Shown: positions 36,486-46,557 of the stretch, piece by piece
How the letters are laid out: each line of letters begins with the position of its first letter
How positions within the stretch are numbered: the first letter of the stretch is position 1
NCBI GenBank assembly: GCA_910589415.1
Contig: OU342631.1
Coordinates: 15,562,001-15,626,000 of the forward strand
DNA length: 64,000 nt
Direction of reading: 5' to 3'
Source: Malachius bipustulatus
Taxonomy: Eukaryota > Arthropoda > Insecta > Coleoptera > Melyridae
Translations under genes and position numbers: made by a program
Notes under the pieces: generated by a model
Seen by the model: only the letters and a program-made list of their open reading frames with translations
The model's database searches: none
Told to the model about the DNA's origin: nothing

Positions 36486-36514
36486 GTTTCGACCGAACAA
36501 TTTGGGTCATCTTC
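36486..36514 (-). other. Hammerhead-like motif at Penelope 3' end (left arm)
   Basis: The minus strand gives GAAGATGACC, a CAAATTGTTC loop, then GGTCGAAAC. The GACC/GGTC stem and GAAAC match helix II and the core of a hammerhead, but CTGATGA is replaced by AAGATGA, so two core bases are lost. Probably a non-functional derivative of the ribozyme known from Penelope elements. Confidence 0.5.
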
Positions 36515-36876
36515 GGGATTCTAAAATGACAAAAAGGAAACAGTTAACGGTATAGCAGCTACTTACTAAAGATTACTTACAATAATTTGACCAATTCAAT
36601 AGGTCTGGAAACATTTGGTAATTAAAAGAATTAAAAAATTTGTAATTTCTCGTCAACTATTTTCTTTGACAGATGTTTTGTCATTGAAAATTTATAATAA
36701 TTATTACATAATAGTAGGTATTAAGACTAGGAACAATTGAAATAATATAAATATAATAATTACAGAATTTTTGATTGATATTATTGTTTAAAAAATTGTA
36801 ATTGTAAGTAAAAGTAAAAATTAGCTAGGTAGTTAATTTTTGTTCATTGTTTTTTGAGAATTTTTGTTATGTATGT

Positions 36877-37139
36877 CTGTTAATTTTGTTGTCATATAAT
36901 AATATGGAGTTGTAAATAATGTTAAGTTCGTTTATATCTGATTTGGTGTTAATGGAATTACTATCTTCATTTATATAACACATCTCAAGAAAAATTCTTT
37001 TTTGAAAATGTTTTTCTTCTGTGAGTACAGAAATGTCTTCAAAGTTGGCCTCGTGATTGTTTTCTCTTTGGTGTTTGGCTAAAGCACAACGTTGTGGTCT
37101 TAATTTTGTATCACTCTTGTGTAATGATATTCGTTGTTT
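36877..37139 (-). pseudogene. Penelope-like ORF, C-terminal end (left arm)
   Basis: The minus strand reads KQRISLHKSDTKLRPQRCAL, AKHQRENNHEANFEDISVL, TEEKHFQKRIFLEMCYINE and ends INELNIIYNSILLYD...RHT, then a stop at 36877-36879. This is the C-terminal end of the GIY-YIG endonuclease region of a Penelope-like element, recognisable by the LHKSD...LRP, AL(A/T)KH..ENNH and (Y/F)xKRxFLEM blocks. About 87 codons remain. The reverse transcriptase and the catalytic GIY-YIG core are missing through 5' truncation. This arm keeps about 20 more N-terminal codons than the right arm. Confidence 0.85.
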
Positions 37140-37157
37140 TAAATAGGTGGAAATTTT

Positions 37158-37391
37158 AAATCACAACGTTGTGCTTTAGCCAAACACCAAAGAGAAAACA
37201 ATCACGAGGCCAACTTTGAAGACATTTCTGTACTCACAGAAGAAAAACATTTTCAAAAAAGAATTTTTCTTGAGATGTGTTATATAAATGAAGATAGTAA
37301 TTCCATTAACACCAAATCAGATATAAACGAACTTAACATTATTTACAACTCCATATTATTATATGACAACAAAATTAACAGACATACATAA
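37158..37391 (+). pseudogene. Penelope-like ORF, C-terminal end (right arm)
   Basis: The plus-strand frame reads KSQRCALAKHQRENNHEANF and on to the same ...NRHT stop at 37389-37391 as the left arm, about 77 codons. It is the mirror copy of the left-arm fragment, with matching sequence through the UTR. It begins abruptly at the centre of the inverted repeat, so it has no start codon and no catalytic domain. Confidence 0.85.
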
Positions 37392-37743
37392 CAAAAATTC
37401 TCAAAAAACAATGAACAAAAATTAACTACCTAGCTAATTTTTACTTTTACTTACAATTACAATTTTTTAAACAATAATATCAATCAAAAATTCTGTAATT
37501 ATTATATTTATATTATTTCAATTGTTCCTAGTCTTAATACCTACTATTATGTAATAATTATTATAAATTTTCAATGACAAAACATCTGTCAAAGAAAATA
37601 GTTGACGAGAAATTACAAATTTTTTAATTCTTTTAATTACCAAATGTTTCCAGACCTATTGAATTGGTCAAATTATTGTAAGTAATCTTTAGTAAGTAGC
37701 TGCTATACCGTTAACTGTTTCCTTTTTGTCATTTTAGAATCCC

Positions 37744-37772
37744 GAAGATGACCCAAATTGTTCGGTCGAAAC
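37744..37772 (+). other. Hammerhead-like motif at Penelope 3' end (right arm)
   Basis: Same degenerate motif as in the left arm (GAAGATGACC...GGTCGAAAC), followed by an AATAAAG signal about 20 bp later. Confidence 0.5.
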
Positions 37773-37996
37773 GTTGATATTATAATAAAGACCACACTTT
37801 AAGAAAAGACTTTTGCCTATAGCCCTTAACAATTTTCCATTAATATATATATATATATATCGTGGGCAGGTGAATTTTGGAAAACCACTTTTTCGTGATC
37901 TGGGGGTCATGATCGGTGGACATTTGATGAGTTTGGGTGATTTTCGAAAAGTGATGTCGTCCTCAATAGTGTATTTTTTTGTTAAAAAATACACTA

Positions 37997-40900
37997 AAAA
38001 AAAAAAAAAATAAAAACATTAATTAGTGAGCAGATTTTATTTCTCAAATAAAAATATCTCGGTTATATTCAACAAAGTGTTAATAAATCAACAGAATGGA
38101 TTAACAAAATAAGTACGGTATGAGTGACCAAACCTCCCGTTACTCCTTAACGCTAAAAAATCAGAAAAAACATTTATTTAGCAGTAAAGAGAAGAGTTCA
38201 CCGAGAAAAACACACTTGTTGGGTTGTCCAATTTATAGATCAAATCAGAAATCACTGCGTTTAAGTTCTTTTCAAGGCGGGTAGCTATGGTTGAAGTTGA
38301 AAGTGTGACGATAAAAGATTATTTGTTGATATTATGTTAACGATGCCTGCCGCGTTCCCACGGAGGAAGAAAGGTACAAATACCTATCAGAGTGTAGCAG
38401 ATAAATGCACTAGCCACGCATCACTATTAGGGACTTTTAAAGCTGTACTTTTTTATTTAGATTATAATAACAATTATTGTTAAAAAATGTTCAAAAGCTT
38501 ATCTATAAATATTTATTGGTAATTTCGGGTGAGTAAATCAAATAATATTGATTTTTATACTAACTAATAACACTTCGCGTTAATCAGGAAATCTGGACGA
38601 TTATATAATTATTAAAGTACAGGAAATTACGAGTCCGGTCCCGGAGTAAACTGGACAAGGTGTATCACATCCAGATTCCTTTTCGTTACATAATAACTAA
38701 CTCCTCACTCCCTTCATCTTCATTGCCTGCAGTACAACAAGGACCTTCAACAAGGAATCACAGCGGTGACGACCAGATTTCAAGTATCTTGGCTGTTATA
38801 CAAGAAGAGTTATTCATAAAAGAAAAAAAGATGAACTTCCGTTTTTTCCCTTTATATTCGCAGTGAAAAATGAAAAACTTTTGGAGTCTGAAATTATACG
38901 GAAGTTCAGTGTCCTCTAAAACGCGTTAACACGTGATCTAAAATACAGCTAAAAACGCCATCTAAGACGAAACAGGCCAAATAACTGAAGGAGACTGAAG
39001 ATGTGCGCGAAAAATTCCGAAACAGGTCAATTTTGTTTCGAGGGGGAAATATTTAGGTGTCAAATTTATCTATCCAAGTTCAACCTCTTAGCAGGGATCG
39101 AATGATTTATCATTTGAAAGGTTTTCAAACTTTCTTTACACCGAAATTCCATATTTTGGCTCTTCCCTAAACGTTACAGAATGAATCGACAAAAGAGGTA
39201 TTCTAAGGAATTATCACTTCCGATACCCGCCGTCGCCGAGAAGTCTCGGAAGTATATGCGCCTACACGCCTAAAAAGTAATGTCGCCAGGTCTGTGTCCT
39301 ATTTTCTAACTAAAAGCATCTCCGTAACTAAAAAACATTTTTTACAAATTTTTCTTCATTTATGATCTGTAACGTATTTGTGGCGTTTAAGTTTATTTAC
39401 GAATAAACATTGAAAATGAATTATTTTTCTCGGGCAAAAATTCGTAGCGACATTTTTCTGAAAAGTATGGCGTACAAATTCACAGTTTTTCTGACGAATG
39501 TCCTAGACTACAGTTTGTCAAGTACGGCGCAAGCATAAAATACCATGAGTCGGAACTTATAAGGTGACGTTGAGATAGATTATTTCGCGATATCGATGAC
39601 GTGGTAGCGGCGTAATTTTAAAGCTCTCTGATTGGTCAGGAGAAGTGGAGTGACACGCACCTGGAAGAAAACGATCGCAAGACTATCTACAGGCACCATT
39701 TCACCTTCTCGAACGTGAAATAGAAACGACAGGTTGAAACAGAAACAATCTCAGACAGTTTATAAGTTTGAGTTGTATACGTAACAAGAGACTAACAAAC
39801 GAATGTGAAAGAGTATCCTTCCTAATTCCGGTAATTTTTTTTATTTGAAAATGTTTTAAAATAATGTAAATTACTGGAAAAATTTGGGTTTGGTCAATTA
39901 AACGCCAGCTCATAAAGTATCTGTCAATTTAAGTATTATTATTAGTTCTAGGTATACTTATCATAATATCTTAAGGAAATTTATAGGTATATGTATTTCA
40001 TTTTTCATGGGTTTGTAACCAAATTTGTAAAAAGAAAAGTTGTTTAGTTGAGTCAAGATTTCTTAAAAGAGAGATAACTCTTTTTCAAAATATTCATAAT
40101 TTGAAAAGGAACAAGTTAAAAGGCCTAAGCTAATTTTGTTTCTTTCTAAAACTTAGGTCATTACTTTCGTAAATTAGATCAAATTAAACAGTCAACTGGC
40201 ATTCCAAAATTTTCCTTTACCTTTCATTTTAAAGTAGGGAGAGAGATTCACATTGGTGTGGAATTTTCTCTTGACCCATACAGTTTGGGCTAATAGTAAA
40301 TTTTTCACAGACAACCCCTTACAGATAATTATTTTTGAAAAGCTATAATTTTCCAAATTTATGTTTACAGGTTAAGAATCACCCTGTAAATTACTCTGAT
40401 GATTAACATAAAGGAGTAGCTATCCCTCGTAAGGGAATGAACTTGGATAGTTTCTTCCTCGATAACAAAATTGACATTTTTTGGAGATTTTCGCGTATAT
40501 CTTCAGTTTACAAGTCATTCGGTCTATTTCTTTTTCGATGGGACAACGTGTATTTATTGATGATAAAAATGTCTGTTTTCATGAAAGTTCTAGACATAAT
40601 ATTGCGAGTAAATTTTCGAATTTTTGACAGTCAAAAAATTATTCAATGTGAAAACTTTAGTGCTACGAATTAATGTAAAAATTCATTTTCCTAATACATT
40701 TAACAAGGATGACAACATTCTATACTTTAGCAAAAGAAATAAAAAAACTCGAATCAGGTAAAAGTTAATTCATTCAGTTTGAAAAAAATTTTGCTTTTAA
40801 AATGAATAAATGAACATGAAAAGTAGCATTTCTTTTGAGTAAATGCAAAGTTTTCCATTTGTTTTTCAGCTAAGAGAATAATTATTGCATCATTTTGGCT

Positions 40901-42316
40901 AAAAAACTAAACTAGACCAATATTTGGAGAAATTACCATTTACATGGAAAATTCCTATTAATCACTGTCTATTATACCGTAGGTATGTATCACAAAACAG
41001 CAAATCACTGAGAATAATATCTACAAGACAAACATTACGTTATTTTAATATTATTTATTTTAGCAGTTCGGTATTATTATTCTGACTTCATAATGGTTTT
41101 CTCACCCTTGAAATGGCATATTAGCCGTTGGGATGATGCAGGGAATAAACAAACAACTAAATAAATAAATAATATCGCACCCATAATGCAAAACGCGCTC
41201 AAAGGAGATATTATTTTATTTGTACCTATTGAATCCAAATCCCATTATTAGGTAGGTATAGCGATTTTATTTGACGATAGAGTTCACACTATACCTTTCC
41301 TATTTTATTATGTCATAAAACATATTTCAATAATCTCGCAATCGTATGCGCACTATTCGTACATTACATGTTTGATTTTCATCAGGTATTATCCCGATTT
41401 TCAACACTCAATTATTGTTCCATGAACACCGTAAACCAAGAAATCGTGACATGAAAATGTAACAAACGTTTGTTTAATCAAAACATGGGTTTTGCATTCC
41501 GCATATTGATTTCTGGCCGTGGCAGCTGCATAAATTGGCCGCCGGAATGCAGGATATTAACCTATCAGAAGTAGATTTCGGTGTATTTTAGCGGAAGCAT
41601 GGCGGTGTCTCCCAGTATCTGAATACCCCTTGATATAATATGATACACACGTCAAGTGTCAACTGTCAGCCAGTTTATATAGAGTAGCCACTGCGATCCC
41701 GATTTGTCTTTGACAGATACATTGGATGTCAGCCAACTCTTACCGAAAGTTTGAGATACTCCACATGCACACGTATGCAGGCGGAATTAATTTGAGATTC
41801 TTATTGGAATCGTGACACATCTGTTTGACATTTTTAAACCATCATTTCTAATTAACGTCCTTCAAAACGATCGTGAAATATTAATACGATAAATTCTTTG
41901 GGTGTAAAAATAGACACTCGTTTGTTGACGCTTGTAACTAGACTAGTGTGTGACTAAAATGAGTCGTAAAAATTCAATCATAAAAGTTGTTTATTAAAGG
42001 TTTTAATCAAATGAAATAATTCGTGGTTCTTTCCTACTTACTTAATAATATGAAAGTTTGATAATGCATGAGCGTGAATCGCTCAAGAAATGACTCAATT
42101 ATGCCATTTTGAAAATTAGGTTGTTGAAATTCTTCAAGGCTAGATCATATGAGCGTATAGTTCGCAGTTCATCGTAACGGGATAACGGGAAGAGACTTTA
42201 TCAGTTTTTCGGCTAGAGAGCCGCGGAGAATAAACGTAAGGGGAAAGCAGATGTCAGTGGCGCACGACTTGACAGTTTTAAAGGGTTTCTTCTATGATTG
42301 TAAGGTATTTTGTCCC
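37997..42316. other. Unassigned AT-rich DNA
   Basis: Over 4 kb with no supported gene. CACCCTGTA occurs near 40383, probably a MITE trace. ORFs such as 38660-38866 and 40437-40673 show no motif. A copy B-adjacent A-run lies at 37997-38011. Confidence 0.4.
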
Positions 42317-42319
42317 TTA

Positions 42320-42433
42320 AGGCCGGTTCTCACTTTTACGACACCCGACGACAGGGTGCGAAGTCCCCCCGCAATTTTTTCGTGTTACCGCGTTGTCGTT
42401 GTCGTCGGGTGTCGTAAAAGTGAGAACCGGCCT
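42320..42433. mobile_element. 114-bp MITE, PIF/Harbinger-like, TTA target duplication
   Basis: A perfect 34-bp terminal inverted repeat starts AGGCCGGTTCTCACTTTTAC at 42320-42353 and mirrors at 42400-42433. TTA stands on both sides (42317-42319 and 42434-42436). A 3-bp TTA/TAA duplication and GGCCGGTTC-like ends are the pattern of PIF/Harbinger elements. The short centre is non-coding. Perfect arms suggest a fairly recent insertion. Confidence 0.85.
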
Positions 42434-42437
42434 TTAT

Positions 42438-42937
42438 TCAGAGCTCGCACAATGGGTATCTCGTGAAAACTAAGAGATACAGAGCAGTGGCGGCTTTTCA
42501 TATGAAGTGATGAGTGAAGTGCCACTTCACGTATTTACAAATAGGTACGTAAATAATGCATTTTTAAATTATTGGAAAAATGATTTATAATAATTTTCTC
42601 TTCTTATACCTACCAATAATAATTACTAAACCGAAGATTCGACCTTTTCTGAGCCTGTTAAACTAGACTTCTTAAAAATGGAATTTTCGAGATGACCGGA
42701 CTTTGTCTAACAGAACATAAAAATGCAAAAAAATCAAGCTGACCGGATTTTTGGGAAACTTGAAATCTAAAGCTGACCGAACTTTGCCAAAAAAAAGCTG
42801 ATCGGATCTTTATTCTGTGTAGGTTTAATCTACACTTCATAAACATTCCAATCCACCAGACACCACTGATACAGAATAGATTTAATTTCAGAAAAAATTA
42901 CCTTTTTTATGGCCATCTTAAGTCTGTCAAGACGTTA
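42438..42937. other. Unassigned DNA between two mobile elements
   Basis: No gene recognised. The segment 42650-42800 has three loose repeats of GACCGGA(C/T)TTT-like sequence, suggesting a decayed tandem repeat. Confidence 0.35.
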
Positions 42938-44577
42938 TAGTGGCGTCTATGAGTCGGAAAAAACCCGAAATATCCGAATGTTTTCAGACGCAATGAAACC
43001 ACCCCCCCCCCCCCTGTTTTCGAGGGTGCTGAACACGATGGCGTAGGGAAAATTTCTTTGCCCTACGTTCACCGTCTATATTGATCAAAAAACCACCCTC
43101 TTTTTTAAAATCTCCGTTCTAATGCCCCCGGGTCGGGAAAAACTCGTGCAACTCACTTCTGGGGAAGTCTTGTATCTAATGACAACTGCTCGTCAACCTA
43201 CGTCCACCCCCTTGGCCAAGAACGCTCCAAGAGGGTTGAATAAAATGTTTTTTTTTTTCCTATAATCCTGAATATTTCTTCATTCTCCCGTTTTCGAGGA
43301 TGCTAAACATGATATGGTAACCATTTTACACCTCTACCACCCGTTTTCATCTCCCCAAATCGAGGAAAGCACCCTCCAAGGGAGTTGAAAATGCGTTTTA
43401 TTATTAATTGAGCAACCTGCCACAAACCCCCGATTTCAAGGGTGCTGAACACGATGGTCACTACCTTAGACCTCTATCGCTCCCCTAAATTGACAAAATC
43501 ACCCTCCAAGGGGGTTGAATTTTTTATTATTATTTTTTTTAATCGGGAATGCTGGAAATGTTATTTTGTATCATAATTTAACGTGCTTTCTATTGGGAAA
43601 AATATGGAGACAACGTTTATGTTACTCTCACGTAAGAATGTGCTGTTCAGCAATGTACCTAATTCCACTTGTAAAAGACCAAGGCCACACTAGTTTTTCC
43701 CCTAGCTTTACTAAAAGATTATCATTACTTATAATATTATTATTTCTAAGTACCTACATAAATTTGTTCAATATTTTCTATTTGTCTTTGCGTGTGCACA
43801 ATGCATTTGTATGTTCTACATTTATTATTATAATTATTAAAGATAAAAATAATAATTATTAAATAATAATTATTAATTATTATTTTTTATTTATTATTAT
43901 ACATATATTAAAGATTAACAATGTTTTATTAAACCTTTACTTTGATTTATCACCATCAAAATATCCTAGTCAAAAGCATAATTCAAAACTGTAACCGTTT
44001 TAAAAAACACATGATATAATGATATCTTGTATATTAAAATTATTATGTATTTCGCGACATAAGAGTAACAGAAACGTTGTCTTCTCTATATTTTTCTCAA
44101 TAGAAAGCACGATAAATTATGATACAAAATAACATTTCCAACGTTCCCGATTAAAAAAAAATTTCAACCCCCTAGGAGGGTGATTTTGTCAATTTAAGAA
44201 GGCGGTAGAGGTTTAAGGTAGTGACCAGCGTGTTACGCACCCTTGAAAACGGGGCTATGCGGCAGGTTGTCCAATTGATAAAAAACACATTTTCAACCCC
44301 CTTGGAGGGGGGAGTTCTTGGCCAAGGGGGTGGGCGTAGGGTGACGGGCAGTTGTCATTAGATACAAGGCTTCCACAGACGCGAGTTGCACGCGTTTTTT
44401 CCGACCCGGGGGAGATTTTTAAAATGGGGGTATTTTTTGGCCAATAGGGGGTCAACGCAACCCGAAAAAGAAATTTGCCCTACGCCATCGTGTTCAGCAC
44501 CCTCGAAGACGTGGGAGGGAAGTGGTTTCGTTGCGTCTGAAAAAAATTGTGTGTTTTCCGACTCATAGACGCCACTA
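42938..44577. mobile_element. 1.64-kb foldback element with repeated GTTTTCGAGG boxes
   Basis: The ends are TAGTGGCGTCTATGAGTCGG and CCGACTCATAGACGCCACTA, flanked by TTA on both sides (42935-42937 and 44578-44580). The arms pair for about 600-700 bp, with an AT-rich centre of a few hundred bp. Each arm holds several copies of a box like GTTTTCGAGG(G/A)TGCTGAACA followed by CGATGG, interspersed with CTCCAAG(A/G)GGGTTGAA. A C-run of about 14 lies at 43001. It is non-coding and shares terminal sequence and boxes with the element at 22737-23578. The TTA duplication hints at PIF/Harbinger mobilisation. Confidence 0.8.
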
Positions 44578-44580
44578 TTA

Positions 44581-46141
44581 TAGGTATACTTACTTACATA
44601 CTTACAAGATATCTGTGACCGTTGCTAGAATATCCTGAAAAAACCGTAAAACTCAAATTTTTTATTTCCTTAATAATAACCCCTTTATTGTTTTTGAAGT
44701 TTCAATTTGAAAATTGGCCTATTGATATTGTTGACATTCTGCATTTATTGAATTTTTTACACCTTCTAGTTTCGAAGATAATATGATAGTCAACTTTTGT
44801 TTTCCTTATAGACACCATATTGGACTCTTCTTTTTTGGAAAGTACAGAAAATTATTCTTATTCAGAAAGTTTATCCTCCAAAACGTCATAATAATTTCAA
44901 TTAGGCACATGCAATATAACAAAGGCACGGAATTTTGGATTCAATTAATTATGATGAGGTCACATCCGTCTTTTATTTTTTTGGCACATTTACCATCTAA
45001 CATATTTTTGGAAAAAAATGATTGAAAGGTATAACGTTGTACACAGAAAAACTGTATTTTCTGTACTTCTTGATAGGAAAATTCATTGTGGTAAACTGAT
45101 GGTCCTGGTATTTGGTATTTGGTATTTTAACTAAATGTGAGAGATGGTTTATGCATGTGGTCCCAAACACTGAAGCCAGCGGGCTTATTGTATTTCTCAC
45201 ATTTAGATTTTCCTTGATTAGAAAACCGATGGTCCTACTACTTACTCATTTGAAAGACATGGTTGATTTCATCGTTTATTTAAATAAATAATATAATAAT
45301 AAAAAAAAATAATAATACAATAATAACATTCCGTAATATACGATACAGTTGAATTTGACTTATAATTATTGCAAGATTAGAACGTTGGCTTGCAAATAAC
45401 GTAAACTCTTAAATGACTATGGTTAATGTTAATATTAGTTCGATGCTTAATTAATACTTAATCATACTCTCTACGCTCTAAACTTCTTCTATTCTCTGTT
45501 TAACACTCTTACTTTATATATTTGATGTTGAGGTCTTAGTAAATGATAGTTTTTGTTTGCAATTAGTTAGGATAACATCTTCTCCCTGCTACTATAGTCA
45601 CTTAAGTTTATCAACATGTCTTGTTTAAATGATTAGAGGTATCTTTCAAATGCATAAGTTGTTATGTCAATACATCTTTTACTTTCATGAATATAAATGT
45701 TTAAATTAACTTAGTCAGATATCTCGAAGAAAATCTTCTTTTACTTTACTAAGCCCTTGCACCATTATGGAGTTCATAAGGGAAACAAAAGTTGATTACC
45801 ATTTATGTTCGAAACTAGTAGGCGTAAAAACAATCAAGTGACACCAATAATTTCAGAATGACAATGTCAATACGACATGCTTTCAAATTAAACTTCAAAT
45901 AATAAAAGAGTTATTGAGAAAATAAAAATGGTGAGTTTTTCAATTTTTTTCAGGATATCCTCATGGATTCGAGATGACCACACAATAGCGCATCTTTTCT
46001 TTAATTTGATCAACTTTATACCTCTTAGCTTATACGAGATACCCACTGAGAGCTTTGAAATAAGAGGCATTCTGTATGTGTAGCTGAATATGTGTAACAT
46101 ATTTTTCTTTGTGATCGTTGATGGTCTCCCGACTCTAATTA
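44581..46141. other. Unassigned AT-rich DNA
   Basis: No gene supported. An (AAT)n-rich patch lies at 45290-45325. Confidence 0.4.
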
Positions 46142-46557
46142 AAAAATTTTCTGCGACACAAAACAATTTAATTTTTTGTGATCAACATGGTTTTTCTGTT
46201 TCTTTTCTGGTAGGTAGCGGATGTTTATTTCGCGTAAAGCACGGATTAGTACTTGACAAGATATCTTCTTTTCATCGTTGTGTAACTCTGTTAGAATTAT
46301 TCTTGTCAAAGTGGGAATTTTATTCCTGAAAATTGCAGCATGAAATTTTCGACGAATACCATACTTCACGTCATCATTGAGTATGGTTCTCTTTCGACCA
46401 GAAGTTACAGCTTTATTTGATTTCTCGTCGGAATTATGGATGACTCTGCAGACTGCACAATCAGCAACATTAGAGAAAGTAGCACACAAAGTAACTACAT
46501 ACCTACCTCTTTCACCAACAAATCCGGCTTTCTAGCCTTACGACCCTTATCCACCAT
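46142..46557 (-). pseudogene. N-terminal fragment of an IS630-Tc1-mariner type transposase
   Basis: The minus strand opens with an ATG at 46557 (MVDKGRKARKPDLLVKE). After a frameshift near 46500 it continues GRYVVTLCATFSNVADCAV, then TSGRKRTILNDDVKYGIRRK, FHAAIFRNKIPTLTRI and LIRALREINIRY, with a stop near 46142. The helix-turn-helix-like part, the (G)RKRTILNDDVKYGIRRK linker and the PTL...LREI(N/G) block match the N-terminal half of the DDE_3-type transposases common in insects. The catalytic DDE half is not recognisable downstream. The frameshift and truncation make it a relic. The fragment at 4273-4410 is from the catalytic half of a similar protein but need not be the same family. Confidence 0.65.

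Larger units (their letters stand above)
36408..37850. repeat. Large inverted repeat of two Penelope 3' ends, head to head
   Basis: Arms of about 690 bp (36411-37096 and 37162-37848) read as near-perfect complements, with a ~65-bp unpaired centre. Each arm contains, from the centre outward, the C-terminal codons of a Penelope ORF, about 350 bp of 3' UTR, a hammerhead-like motif, an AATAAAG signal, and CCATTAATATAT merging into the TA tract. A transcript through both arms would fold into a long hairpin RNA. The arrangement fits either paired insertion of 5'-truncated copies or inversion during target-primed reverse transcription. Confidence 0.9.
34520..37996 (+). mobile_element. Family H copy B, with Penelope 3' ends in its (TA)n tract
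   Basis: It starts CCTTCTTGCGCATCAATCGC with the left hairpin (ATCGCATAAA...TTTATGCGAT). Two tandem units of about 637 bp follow (conserved GAAGCTAC and AAGCTACAGGAGCG at 35646 and 36284), the first interrupted by a ~200-bp insertion. A (TA)n tract (36331-36382), the Penelope inverted pair and the rest of the tract (37842-37860) come next. The end is CGTGGGCAGGTGAATTTTGG and the terminal palindrome finishing ...ACACTA at 37996, followed by an A-run. Removing insertions leaves about 1.8 kb. It has no ORF of its own. Confidence 0.8.

Noticed and set aside
36900..37850. CRISPR-like or bacterial repeat origin for the inverted arms
   Set aside because: The arms encode Penelope C-terminal codons and UTR, which explains them fully.
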